This document shows positions 9,759 through 17,951 of a stretch of DNA of 64,000 bases, piece by piece. Below the pieces are notes generated by a model, which made no database searches, was not told the origin of the DNA, and saw only the letters and a list, made by a program, of their open reading frames with translations. Numbering within the stretch: position 1 is the first letter of the stretch; each line of letters starts with the position of its first letter. Made by a program: the position numbers and the translations under genes. The DNA is from Flavobacteriaceae bacterium PS02293 (GTDB lineage Bacteria > Bacteroidota > Bacteroidia > Flavobacteriales > Weeksellaceae). Location: assembly GCA_029960045.1 (NCBI GenBank), contig JASCOV010000006.1, positions 124,001-188,000 on the forward strand, given 5' to 3'.

Positions 9759-10163
9759 TTAGTCTTTATATTCGAAAAGAAGTATTTTCTTTATTTCAGA
9801 ATTTAAACTGAGATAAACAGGACTCGTTTTTACAGTGTGTTCTATGAATTCCTGCTCTTCTGCTGTATAAGAATGAGGAAATTTAAATACTGCGAAAATC
9901 TCACCAATTCTTCTTGGCTCGAAGTACATTGTTTTTTTCAATTCGCAAGTTGCTCCGGTAATATCGACGTGTCTGTCTTTCCCCAAAACAACAAGAGATG
10001 CAAATGCACTTTCTGCTAATGCCGTTGCGAAGATATCAGTAGGAGAAAAATGTTCTCTTATATTAAAATCATTGGATGGAACGTAAGTTGAGAAAACGTC
10101 GCCAGAAGCTTCGTGTACAGATTCAATTTTAGATTCGCCTAAGTAAGTTGTTTTTGAAGTCAT
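9759..10163 (-). CDS. OsmC family protein
   Basis: OsmC/Ohr-superfamily protein (134 aa). The strand order and central segment (FSPTDIFATALAESAFASLVV) match the OsmC fold. The residue at the usual first peroxidatic Cys position in the central helix is Ala/Ser (LAESAFASL), whereas a Cys is kept later in GATCELKKTM. This differs from the second OsmC protein of the window (33063-33476), which keeps AHAGC. A classical thiol-peroxidase role is therefore less certain here. Confidence 0.8.
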   Translation of the reverse strand: MTSKTTYLGESKIESVHEASGDVFSTYVPSNDFNIREHFSPTDIFATALAESAFASLVVLGKDRHVDITGATCELKKTMYFEPRRIGEIFAVFKFPHSYTAEEQEFIEHTVKTSPVYLSLNSEIKKILLFEYKD

Positions 10164-10280
10164 AACGATAGTTTTTTAAATTGTTTTTTTGTAATAAATT
10201 TACATCATTTTTTCGGAATCAAAAATTTCAAATATTAATTATTATCAAAATATGATAAAATTTATATTTGATCTGTTAAT

Positions 10281-11168
10281 CTAAAAATGAAAAATATCCT
10301 TTGCCATATTGTATGCACTTTCGAAATGAAGAAGATTTTGTTTAATATCTAATTTTTCCGAAGAGATAAATGTAAATACTTTTTCTGTTGGCATATTTCC
10401 GACCAAATCATCTTTCGCCATAGGACAGCCGCCGATTCCTTTTATTGCGCTGTCAAATCTCCTGCAGCCTTCGTCGTATGCTGCTTTTAGTTTAATATAA
10501 GAATCCTCATATCGGTTATGAAAATGAGCCCCGAAATTAATCTCAGGATATTGAGAAGGGATTTTATTAAATAAAAGCGAAATTTTCTCAACATTGCCCA
10601 CGCCGGTCGTATCAGAAAGTAAAATATCCTTAATACCAATTTCCTCAAAACGTTTTGCCCAAAAATCCACATCTTCCCATTTCCAGCTTTCACCATAAGG
10701 ATTTCCAAAGGCCATAGAAAAATAGAGATTAAGTTGCCTACTTTCAGATTTTGTTAATTCTAAAATCTTTACAACTTCAGTGAAAGCTTCCTCACGACTT
10801 TTGTTCGTGTTACGATGTTGAAAAGTCTCCGAAATAGAAAATGGAAAACCCAAAATATCAACCTGTTCATGACTCAAAGCTTTTTCAGCACCTTTCAAGT
10901 TTGCAACAATGACGGAAAGTTTTGTATTGGAAAGCGATTTATCGATTTCGTCCAGCACAGTTCCGGAATCCGCCATTTGAGGCATCGTTTTTGGGTTCAC
11001 AAAGCTTCCGCAATCCAACACATCAAAACCCACTTCCATCAGCCTGTTGATGTAGTCTATTTTCGTTTGCGTGGGAATCAATTCTCCCCAGCCTTGCATT
11101 GCGTCTCTAGGACATTCGGTTAAGAACATTGGTCTATTTTTAAATTTAATTTGACTTCGTCGAACCAC
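10281..11168 (-). CDS. Hydroxymethylglutaryl-CoA lyase-like protein
   Basis: DRE-TIM metallolyase (295 aa) of the HMG-CoA lyase type. The enzyme splits HMG-CoA into acetoacetate and acetyl-CoA at the end of leucine breakdown. Near the N-terminus TECPRDAMQGWGE aligns with the family motif EVGPRDGLQNE and keeps the Arg-Asp pair, though the rest has drifted. HFHNR is the metal-binding His pair, and GIGGCPMAKDDLVGN is the C-terminal signature with the catalytic Cys. Neighbours are unrelated. An internal Met at residue 14 is an alternative start. Other DRE-TIM lyases are possible, but the GGCP signature favours this call. Confidence 0.82.
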   Translation of the reverse strand: MVRRSQIKFKNRPMFLTECPRDAMQGWGELIPTQTKIDYINRLMEVGFDVLDCGSFVNPKTMPQMADSGTVLDEIDKSLSNTKLSVIVANLKGAEKALSHEQVDILGFPFSISETFQHRNTNKSREEAFTEVVKILELTKSESRQLNLYFSMAFGNPYGESWKWEDVDFWAKRFEEIGIKDILLSDTTGVGNVEKISLLFNKIPSQYPEINFGAHFHNRYEDSYIKLKAAYDEGCRRFDSAIKGIGGCPMAKDDLVGNMPTEKVFTFISSEKLDIKQNLLHFESAYNMAKDIFHF

Positions 11169-11180
11169 TTTGTTAGGTTT

Positions 11181-11298
11181 GGGCAGCTTTTCCGCCTTCC
11201 ACTCCCGCTTTTTTTGTGATTGCGAAGAACGAGAAACAATCTATTAAACTTTTCCACAATCGCAATCACAAAAAAGAGCTCCGTTCAAGTCGGGCTGC
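11181..11298 (+). repeat. Dispersed palindromic element, copy 1 of 3
   Basis: Element of about 118 bp with a conserved left arm (CCGCCTTCCACTCCCGC) and right arm (GAGCTCCGTTCAAGTCGGG). Inside, TTTTTTGTGATTGCGA (11210-11225) pairs perfectly with TCGCAATCACAAAAAA (11260-11275). The outer ends GCAGC (11183-11187) and GCTGC (11294-11298) also pair. Further copies lie at 46625-46725 and, inverted, at 59278-59383. No ORF is supported. It sits between the start of the HMG-CoA lyase gene and the pepT promoter. Confidence 0.85.
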
Positions 11299-11377
11299 GA
11301 TGACAGTGTAGAATAACTTTTCAACAATCAATTGCCATTTCGGTTATCAAACATCACTCAACTCTCATCACGAATTG

Positions 11378-11409
11378 TTTGTTGTTCACTGCATAAATAT
11401 ATAACTTTG
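11378..11409 (+). promoter_or_regulatory. Bacteroidota-type promoter of pepT
   Basis: TTTG at 11378-11381, 20 bp spacer, then TAACTTTG at 11402-11409. This is an exact match to the Bacteroidota sigma consensus (TTTG, 19-21 bp, TAnnTTTG). It ends 19 bp before the pepT ATG. Confidence 0.72.
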
Positions 11410-11428
11410 CGGAGATATAGCAAATTAT

Positions 11429-12679
11429 ATGGAAAACATCCAATTGGACGGAGTTTGGAAAGAAAAACTCCTGAACAGATTCATCACATACATCAAGATA
11501 TTTTCAACCAGCGACGCAGAAAGTGAGACTACGCCTTCTACAGAAAGACAGTGGGACATTGCGAATTACCTTCACAAAGAATTGCAGGAACTCGGTTTGG
11601 AAGATGTAAGCATTGATGACAAAGGTTATGTTTTTGGATTTATTCCTTCTAATATTGAGGAAACAGTTCCGCAAGTTGGATTCATTGCACACTACGATTC
11701 TTCTCCCGATTTCAATGGTGAGAATGTGAATCCGCAGATTTGGGAAAATTATAACGGCGAAGATTTATTGCTTAATAAAGAAACAGGGTTTACCTTGTCT
11801 TCAACCAAATTTGAAGCTTTAAAAAAATACATCGGACAAACCATCATCACAACAGATGGGACAACATTGTTAAGCGCAGATGATAAAGCAGGAGTTGCAG
11901 AGATTGTAACCGCCGCAGAATTTCTTTTAGCAAATCCTCAAATCAAACACGGAAGAATCTCAATCGGATTCAATCCGGATGAGGAAATTGGAAGAGGTGC
12001 ACATCATTTCGATGTTGAAAAGTTCGGCGCAGAATGGGCTTACACGATGGATGGTGGCGAAATTGGAGAATTGGAATACGAAAACTTCAATGCGGCCGGA
12101 GCTGTCGTGAAAATCCACGGATTGTCCGTTCATCCAGGTTATTCATTCGGTAAAATGCTGAATGCAGGTTTGGTGGCTTCAGAATTCATCAGTTCATTAC
12201 CAGAAAATGAAACACCTGCAACTACAAAAGGTTTCGAAGGTTTTTTCCATCTGACAGATTTCGAAGGCGATGTTTCCGAAGCTAAACTCCAATACATCAT
12301 CCGCGACCACGATGACCAGAAATTCGAAGACAGAAAAAAACTGATTGCTGAAAAAGTAGAAGCCATCAACCAAAAATATGGAGAGAAAACGGCTGAGATA
12401 GAAATCAAACCGCAATATCTCAATATGAAAAAACAATTCGAAGGTAAAATGCACATCGTTGACATTGCTGAACAAGCACTGAAAAACGCAGGCATCGTCC
12501 CAAAAATCAAAGCCATCAGAGGCGGAACAGACGGCGCACAACTATCTTATATGGGATTGCCTTGTCCTAATATTTTTGCCGGAGGACATAATTTCCACGG
12601 TCCTTACGAATTTGTACCTTTAGAAAGTATGGTTGCTGCAACTAACGTAATTGTTCAAATCGTTCAATTGATAAAATAA
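11429..12679 (+). CDS. pepT: Peptidase T (tripeptide aminopeptidase)
   Basis: Cytosolic zinc aminopeptidase of family M20B (416 aa, normal PepT length) that removes the N-terminal residue from tripeptides. Dinuclear-metal motifs are all present: FIAHYDSSPD (His and Asp), LLSADDKAGVAE (bridging Asp), NPDEEIGRGAHH (catalytic Glu pair), YTMDGGE (Asp), and FAGGHNFHGPYE near the C-terminus (last His). The lid or dimer domain lies between about residues 210 and 320. It stands alone behind its own promoter, with SufE 30 bp downstream. Confidence 0.93.
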   Translation: MENIQLDGVWKEKLLNRFITYIKIFSTSDAESETTPSTERQWDIANYLHKELQELGLEDVSIDDKGYVFGFIPSNIEETVPQVGFIAHYDSSPDFNGENVNPQIWENYNGEDLLLNKETGFTLSSTKFEALKKYIGQTIITTDGTTLLSADDKAGVAEIVTAAEFLLANPQIKHGRISIGFNPDEEIGRGAHHFDVEKFGAEWAYTMDGGEIGELEYENFNAAGAVVKIHGLSVHPGYSFGKMLNAGLVASEFISSLPENETPATTKGFEGFFHLTDFEGDVSEAKLQYIIRDHDDQKFEDRKKLIAEKVEAINQKYGEKTAEIEIKPQYLNMKKQFEGKMHIVDIAEQALKNAGIVPKIKAIRGGTDGAQLSYMGLPCPNIFAGGHNFHGPYEFVPLESMVAATNVIVQIVQLIK

Positions 12680-12709
12680 TTGATTAATTTAATCGAATAA
12701 AAATTCTGA

Positions 12710-13129
12710 ATGACAATCAAAGAAAATCAACAAGAATTAGTAGAAGAATTTGCCTTTCTCGAAGATTGGGAACAGAAATACGAATACATAATAGATCTTG
12801 GAAAAGAATTGAAAGGACTTCCTGAAGAGAAAAAAACGGATGAAAATCTGATCCGAGGCTGTCAGTCCAAAGTTTGGATAGATGCAGAATATACAGATGG
12901 AAAATTGTTCTTCAATGCAGATTCTGACGGAATTTTGCCAAAAGGAATAGTTTCGCTTTTGGTAAGAATTTACAGTGGGCATTCTACTCAGGAGATTTTG
13001 GATTCTGATTTTGATTTTATTTCACAAATAGGATTGCAGGAATTCCTTTCTCCATCCAGAGCAAATGGCTTGATGGCTATGACAAAACAGATCAAATTTT
13101 ACGCAGTTGCATTTCAACTAAAGAAATAG
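12710..13129 (+). CDS. sufE: SufE family sulfur-acceptor protein
   Basis: Cytosolic partner of the cysteine desulfurase SufS (139 aa, usual SufE length). It takes persulfide sulfur on a conserved Cys for Fe-S cluster assembly. The active-site loop is clear: ENLIRGCQSKVWIDAEY, with Cys near residue 50. The C-terminus ends in the usual SRANGLMAMTKQIKFYA helix. It is not in a suf operon here. It directly abuts the glycosyltransferase frame (stop TAG, then GTG), so it is probably co-transcribed with the next two genes by position only. Confidence 0.92.
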   Translation: MTIKENQQELVEEFAFLEDWEQKYEYIIDLGKELKGLPEEKKTDENLIRGCQSKVWIDAEYTDGKLFFNADSDGILPKGIVSLLVRIYSGHSTQEILDSDFDFISQIGLQEFLSPSRANGLMAMTKQIKFYAVAFQLKK

Positions 13130-14095
13130 GTGAAGACAATTCTAGCATATCGTTTTTCCGCTTTTGGAGATGTCGCGATGACTGTTCCTGTGTGCATTGA
13201 GTTTCTGGAACAGAATCCTGATGTGCAAATTATATTCATTAGCAGAGATAATTTCAGAGATCTTTTTGATGGTCATGATAGATTGATTTTTAAAGGAATC
13301 AGCTTTGATGATTACAAAGGTGTTTTTGGAATACGGAAGTTAACAAGACAACTTATCAGAGAATTTAAACCGGATTATGTTGCTGATCTTCACGATGTGA
13401 TTAGGACGAAAATGGTAAATTCTATTTTCAAAAGACATCGCTATAAAGTCTATAAAATCAACAAAGGTAAAGAGGAAAAAGAGAAACTTACAGACATCTG
13501 GAATCTTAACAAAAAACCTCTGAAAAGAACTGTCGAACGTTATGCTGATGTTTTCCGAAAAATGGGATTTTCATTAGAATTATCACACCAATACAGGTCA
13601 TTAACTGATCAAAAAAATGGAATTGGTTTCGCACCGTTTGCTCAGCATAAAGGTAAAATGATGCCTTTGGAAAAATCCTTTGAATTAGTTAGAATTTTAG
13701 CAAAAACCCATAAAGTATATTTTTTTGGAGGTGGAAAAGAGGAAGACGAAATCCTTAGAAAATGGGAAAGTCAAATCCCGAATACGCTAAGTCTTTCAGG
13801 AAAATTAAGCTTAAAAGAAGAATTGCAGAAAATATCAGAATTAGAAACAATGATTTCTATGGATTCCGCCAATATGCATTTGGCGAGTCTTATGGGAACC
13901 AGATGTGTGTCTGTTTGGGGTTCTACACATCATTTTGCAGGTTTTCTGGGTTATGGACAGAGCGAAGATGATATCGTTCATGTTAAGGATTTATCATGCA
14001 GACCTTGCTCTGTTTTTGGTGATAAAGAATGTTATCGAGGTGATTATGCATGTTTGGAGGAACTTAATATTCAGAAAATCATCGATAGGATATGA
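13130..14095 (+). CDS. Glycosyltransferase family 9 (heptosyltransferase-like)
   Basis: GT-B glycosyltransferase of family 9 (321 aa), the type that adds ADP-heptose or similar sugars to lipopolysaccharide core. The N-terminus RFSAFGDVAMTVPV is the classic GT9 start. The nucleotide-sugar-binding half shows IGFAPFAQHKGKMMP and SMDSANMHLASLMGT followed by SVWGSTHH. Translation starts at a GTG directly after the sufE stop codon. A 4-bp overlap with the following GT2 gene supports a shared role in surface glycan synthesis. Exact sugar unknown. Confidence 0.87.
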   Translation: MKTILAYRFSAFGDVAMTVPVCIEFLEQNPDVQIIFISRDNFRDLFDGHDRLIFKGISFDDYKGVFGIRKLTRQLIREFKPDYVADLHDVIRTKMVNSIFKRHRYKVYKINKGKEEKEKLTDIWNLNKKPLKRTVERYADVFRKMGFSLELSHQYRSLTDQKNGIGFAPFAQHKGKMMPLEKSFELVRILAKTHKVYFFGGGKEEDEILRKWESQIPNTLSLSGKLSLKEELQKISELETMISMDSANMHLASLMGTRCVSVWGSTHHFAGFLGYGQSEDDIVHVKDLSCRPCSVFGDKECYRGDYACLEELNIQKIIDRI

Positions 14096-14997
14096 AGTTA
14101 AGTATTTGTATTCCTGTTTTTAATTTCGATATTAATGAATTAATTGAAGATCTTCGGGATCAGATTAATTTAGATCACTTAGATGCAGAAATTATTTTGA
14201 TCGATGATGGTTCTGATAATGAATTTATAGAAATAAACAAAGACCTGAAAAATAAAGTCAGTCAATTTATATTTCTTGGAAGTAATATTGGCCGTTCAAA
14301 AATTCGAAATTTATTTTTAAAATATTCTCAATCAGAATATTTACTCTTCCTCGATTGTGACGGAAAAATTATACAAAAAAATTTCCTTAAAATTTATTTT
14401 GATTTTATTGATAAGAAAAGTCCTGATGTCGTTTTTGGTGGCAGGAAAGTAAGTGATGTTAAACCAGATTCAGAATACGGATTAAGATGGAAGTTTGCAA
14501 CAGAGAGAGAAAATCTGCCGGTAAATCAACGTCTTAATGCTCCATACTTAGATTTTCAAACCAATAATTTTATTGTTAAAAAATCGATTCTTGAGAAGGT
14601 TCCTTTTAATGAAGGGATTACGCAATATGGTTACGAAGATTTGGTTTTTTCCAAAGATTTATATGACCATCAAGTGAAAATTGATCATATTGATAATCCG
14701 ATTTTTAATAATGATGTTGAGACTAATGTTGTTTTTCTCTCAAAGGCAGACCAATCTGCAAAGAGTTTGGCTCAATTAATCAAAACGGATAAAAACTTCA
14801 ATAGAGTTTCTCAGATCAAATTAACAAAGGCTTATCTAATGATGAGAAAAACCGGGACGATTTATTTATACAGATTAATCTATAAAATATTTAGATCTCG
14901 GATAGAAAAAAAGCTTCTAACGGGCAATGCCTCATTAAAAGCTTTAGATCTATATAAATTAGGCCAGCTTATCGGTTATATGAATAAGGAGGATTAA
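14092..14997 (+). CDS. Glycosyltransferase family 2
   Basis: GT-A glycosyltransferase of family 2 (301 aa). The N-terminal nucleotide-binding strand SICIPVFNFD, then ILIDDGSDN, and the metal-binding FLDCDGK (a D-x-D type motif near residue 84) are clear. YGYEDLVFSKDLY near residue 182 carries the usual E-D acid pair of the acceptor side. It overlaps the GT9 stop by ATGA. Its 3' end runs 29 bp into the convergent VanZ gene. Likely acts on the LPS or another surface polysaccharide; donor and acceptor are not deducible. Confidence 0.87.
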   Translation: MKLSICIPVFNFDINELIEDLRDQINLDHLDAEIILIDDGSDNEFIEINKDLKNKVSQFIFLGSNIGRSKIRNLFLKYSQSEYLLFLDCDGKIIQKNFLKIYFDFIDKKSPDVVFGGRKVSDVKPDSEYGLRWKFATERENLPVNQRLNAPYLDFQTNNFIVKKSILEKVPFNEGITQYGYEDLVFSKDLYDHQVKIDHIDNPIFNNDVETNVVFLSKADQSAKSLAQLIKTDKNFNRVSQIKLTKAYLMMRKTGTIYLYRLIYKIFRSRIEKKLLTGNASLKALDLYKLGQLIGYMNKED

Positions 14998-15436
14998 TTG
15001 GGTCGTAATTGAGTTCTAGTCTAATGTTTGCAATATTCAACCAAGTTGCTAATTTGAGTCCGAAATATCCAATCAACATTCCAAAAGTATTAAGGAAAAC
15101 ATCATCTATATCTGCAGTTCCTCTGGCTGTGTAATATTGCGCAAGTTCTATAATAGAAATCCCTGTAATAAATAGGAAGAACAATAAAGGCAAATTATTT
15201 AATTTCTTAATTAGCAATCCCAATCCACCGAACGGAATAAATACCAAAATGTTTCCAACTATATTTACCATAAATGTTTCTGAGAAGAAATTATTATATC
15301 GTAAAAAGTAAGTGATGCTTTGTAGAGGATTTAATTGTAAAAAACCAAATTCAGGATGCCTTCCGCAGCCATAAAACATCATATATAACAGAAACATAGT
15401 GTAGAAGGGAATTAACACTGCATAATATCTTTTCAT
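14969..15436 (-). CDS. VanZ family membrane protein
   Basis: Small membrane protein (155 aa from the start chosen) with about four hydrophobic helices. The VanZ-like features NIVGNILVFIPFGGLG and a helix ending in ARGTADIDDVFLNTFG are present; the latter motif is typical of the family. I chose the Met at 15436, which opens the first helix (MKRYYAVL), rather than the upstream Met at 15514. Function of VanZ homologues outside vancomycin/teicoplanin clusters is unknown. The 3' end overlaps the opposing GT2 gene. Confidence 0.8.
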   Translation of the reverse strand: MKRYYAVLIPFYTMFLLYMMFYGCGRHPEFGFLQLNPLQSITYFLRYNNFFSETFMVNIVGNILVFIPFGGLGLLIKKLNNLPLLFFLFITGISIIELAQYYTARGTADIDDVFLNTFGMLIGYFGLKLATWLNIANIRLELNYDPINPPYSYNR

Positions 15437-15670
15437 AGGTTTCCTTTTGAGGGGATTAGTAATTAAAAGAGTTTTATACCAAATAATAAGGCGAAACAAT
15501 TTTATCCCGTACACCCATCAAAAATCTTTCCTTAAATCAAAAATTAAACAAATGATTAACTATTTTGGGAAAGTTTAACATTTGTGTTAAATCAGAATTA
15601 ATAAATTAAGATTTTTTTAAGAAATGTTCTAATGTTTTTTTTCTTGAAATAAAAATTGAATTCGGTTTTA
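15437..15670. other. Intergenic stretch, nothing recognised
   Basis: AT-rich spacer between the VanZ gene and the tRNA terminator. I see no ORF, RNA fold or repeat that I can support. Confidence 0.5.
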
Positions 15671-15705
15671 AAACAAAAAAAATCTCTCAGTTTCCTGAGA
15701 GATTT
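15671..15705 (-). terminator. Terminator of the tRNA-Val pair
   Basis: On the minus strand, 11-bp arms AAATCTCTCAG / CTGAGAGATTT around GAAA, followed by a T-rich tract (A-run at 15671-15679 on plus). It lies just beyond the 3' end of the second tRNA. Confidence 0.85.
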
Positions 15706-15706
15706 G

Positions 15707-15781
15707 TGGGCCCTGAGGGATTCGAACCCCCGACCCTCTGGGTGTAAACCAGATGCTCTGAACCAACTGAGCTAAGAGCCC
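15707..15781 (-). tRNA. tRNA-Val (anticodon TAC), second in transcript
   Basis: 75-nt cloverleaf read on the minus strand. Acceptor GGGCTCT pairs with AGGGCCC (one G-T). D-arm, anticodon stem TCTGG/CCAGA with loop TTTACAC (anticodon TAC), and T-arm with GGTTCGAATCC are present. Discriminator A; no CCA encoded. Identical in sequence to the upstream copy. Confidence 0.95.
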
Positions 15782-15815
15782 TGAAATTTTTTTAAAGGCT
15801 TCAGTATCCTTTTTG

Positions 15816-15890
15816 TGGGCCCTGAGGGATTCGAACCCCCGACCCTCTGGGTGTAAACCAGATGCTCTGAACCAACTGAGCTAAGAGCCC
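15816..15890 (-). tRNA. tRNA-Val (anticodon TAC), first in transcript
   Basis: Identical 75-nt copy of the neighbouring tRNA-Val(TAC), separated from it by 34 bp. Read on the minus strand, it is the promoter-proximal gene. CCA is not encoded. Confidence 0.95.
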
Positions 15891-15919
15891 CACTGAACGG
15901 CTTACCGTTTTGAGTGGTG

Positions 15920-15950
15920 CAAATATACAACTAATTACTAATTCAGCAAA
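15920..15950 (-). promoter_or_regulatory. Promoter of the tRNA-Val pair, inside the folC 3' end
   Basis: On the minus strand TTTG (plus 15947-15950), 19-bp spacer, then TATATTTG (plus 15920-15927). This is an exact consensus match. The -33 box lies within the last codons of folC. A short hairpin (CCACT..ACGG-CTTA-CCGT..AGTGG) at 15890-15917 forms the pre-tRNA leader. Confidence 0.72.
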
Positions 15951-17176
15951 TTTTTTTCTAAAAAATCTCCCACCACAAAGTTACTTCCTCCAATAAAAAT
16001 CATTTCTTCTTCTTTAGAATTCTGTGTTGCAGAAAGATAACCATCTTGGACGTTTTGAAAAATTTTGTAAGAGATTTTATTTTTTTTCAATAAATCTTCA
16101 TAAGTTTCCGGATTTCGGCCTCTGCTGACAGATGGTTTTACAAAATAATAGTTGGCATTTTTAGGCAAAATTTCCAAAACTTCATCAATTTTTTTCTCAT
16201 TTACAAAACCTAGAACGATATGTTTATGCTGAGAATATTCATTCAACTGATTGAAAACTTCTTCTAATCCAGCTTTGTTATGCCCAGTGTCACAAATTGT
16301 CAGAGGAGATTTTGAAAACTCGAACCAGCGTCCAATGAAGTTGGTGTTTTTATAAACATTCAGAAGTCCGGATTTTATATTTTCGTCCCCTATTTTTAAA
16401 CCTTGTTTTTTCAACTCATCAACCAAAGCCAAAACTACTCGGATGTTTTTTTTCTGATATTTTCCCTTTAAATCAGATTCTAAAGAGCTCACAATCGTTG
16501 TTGCATCAATTAGCTCTGCATTCTGTTGTTTTGCTTTATTAATGATGATTTGCTTTACAGAATCCTTTTCATCACCGGAAATAATAGGGGTGTTTTCTTT
16601 GATGATTCCGGCTTTTTCAAATGCTATTTCCTCAATTGTTTCGCCCAAAAGGTCTTGATGGTCGAGTTGAACATTAGTGATAGCAGAAACCAAAGGTTTG
16701 ATGATATTCGTAGAATCCAATCTTCCGCCCAAACCAACTTCAATAATTGCATAATCAACTTTCTGCTGATAAAAATATTCAAAAGCCATTATGGTTGTGA
16801 ATTCAAAAAAAGAAGGCTGGATTTCGCTCGGCAATTCTTTCAGTTTTAAGATAAAATTATAAACAAATTCCTTGTCACAATTCTCCCCATTTACTTTGAT
16901 TCTCTCTGTGAAATCTATCAAGTGTGGTGAATTATAAAGTCCGATTTTATAACCAGATTCCTGAAGAACTGAAGCCAGCATATTGCTTGTAGAGCCTTTT
17001 CCATTAGTCCCGCCAATGTGGATGGTTTTGATTTTATCCTGTGGATTTCCGAAAAAGCCACAAAGTTTTTTAATGTTATCAAGTCCAGGTTTGTAAGCTG
17101 AAGAACCATCTCTTTGGAAATTTGGAGCTTGTACAAAAAGCCAATCTACGGCATCTTTATAGTCTTGTGAAGTCAT
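15938..17176 (-). CDS. folC: Folylpolyglutamate synthase / dihydrofolate synthase
   Basis: Cytosolic Mur-ligase-family enzyme (412 aa) that adds glutamate to dihydropteroate or folates using ATP. The P-loop GGTNGKGSTSNMLA lies near residues 53-66. The folate-loop region (LYNSPHLIDFTERI), AIIEVGLGGRLDSTN and TNVQLDHQDLLG follow, and the C-terminal ligase domain has CDTGHNKAGLEE. Length and motifs are normal. It is probably transcribed alone. A -7-like TAAATTTG lies upstream on the minus strand (plus 17193-17200). Confidence 0.92.
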   Translation of the reverse strand: MTSQDYKDAVDWLFVQAPNFQRDGSSAYKPGLDNIKKLCGFFGNPQDKIKTIHIGGTNGKGSTSNMLASVLQESGYKIGLYNSPHLIDFTERIKVNGENCDKEFVYNFILKLKELPSEIQPSFFEFTTIMAFEYFYQQKVDYAIIEVGLGGRLDSTNIIKPLVSAITNVQLDHQDLLGETIEEIAFEKAGIIKENTPIISGDEKDSVKQIIINKAKQQNAELIDATTIVSSLESDLKGKYQKKNIRVVLALVDELKKQGLKIGDENIKSGLLNVYKNTNFIGRWFEFSKSPLTICDTGHNKAGLEEVFNQLNEYSQHKHIVLGFVNEKKIDEVLEILPKNANYYFVKPSVSRGRNPETYEDLLKKNKISYKIFQNVQDGYLSATQNSKEEEMIFIGGSNFVVGDFLEKNLLN

Positions 17177-17243
17177 ATTTTTTGTGAAAAAACAAATTTA
17201 GAAATAAGATGAAATTAAAGAAAATTAATTTTGAAAATTTGAA

Positions 17244-17933
17244 TTAATTAAATGAAACAAAAACACCTTTGTGGTCACTCAATATATCTTTTTTTACAAA
17301 TACTTTTGCTTCAGTGAAATTTTTGTAGAAGGATTTTGGAATAATAATATGGTCAATATTTTCCTTAATATTTTCCGTTGCATTTACTAAGTTTAAATTC
17401 TGGCAAAGTGCTTTCAGAGATTCTGTAGTTTCAGAATTGATTGTGAAATATTTCTCATCCTCAAGAAAAGAAGTGTTCAAATCTCCTGCAATTATGAGAT
17501 TAGGATTTATTAATGAGATTTTTTTACAATCATTAATACAGTTATCAAGTTCATTTTTCGCAAACGGTTTCTTTTTAAACTGAGTCCCAATAATCGTTGC
17601 ATAGATTACGAATTCTCCAAATTCAGTTTCGAATTCCAAAGCAAGACTTGTGTTACTATCCTTAACAGAAAATTTCTTTTTTGCAGGAATTTTAGAATAG
17701 ATAATTGTTCTGTAGGCCTTCTCTCCATTCAGATATTTAGAATAATTTAAACCTTCGTATTCAACATTTTCAGGGATTTGTTCGGATAAATATTTGAAAT
17801 CAAAATTAGCAAGATTGAGATTGATAGCTTCGGTCAAAATAAGAAAATCAAAATCCTGACTATCTAAAAATTGTTCAATCTTTTCTTTCTTGATTTTTCT
17901 TGACCAATCAATATTTAGAGTAGCAATTTTCAT
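17244..17933 (-). CDS. Endonuclease/exonuclease/phosphatase family protein
   Basis: Metal-dependent phosphodiesterase/nuclease fold of the EEP family (229 aa). Visible motifs: TLNIDW at the N-terminus (metal-binding Asn), LILTEAINL (metal-binding Glu), IAGDLNTSF (Asp and Asn), and a C-terminal SDHKGVFVSF with the catalytic Asp-His. No signal peptide, so cytosolic. It lies 19 bp downstream of the second TonB-like gene and may be read from the same transcript. Substrate (DNA, phospholipid or other phosphodiester) cannot be told. Confidence 0.78.
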   Translation of the reverse strand: MKIATLNIDWSRKIKKEKIEQFLDSQDFDFLILTEAINLNLANFDFKYLSEQIPENVEYEGLNYSKYLNGEKAYRTIIYSKIPAKKKFSVKDSNTSLALEFETEFGEFVIYATIIGTQFKKKPFAKNELDNCINDCKKISLINPNLIIAGDLNTSFLEDEKYFTINSETTESLKALCQNLNLVNATENIKENIDHIIIPKSFYKNFTEAKVFVKKDILSDHKGVFVSFN

Positions 17934-17951
17934 CTAAATATTAAATGAAAT

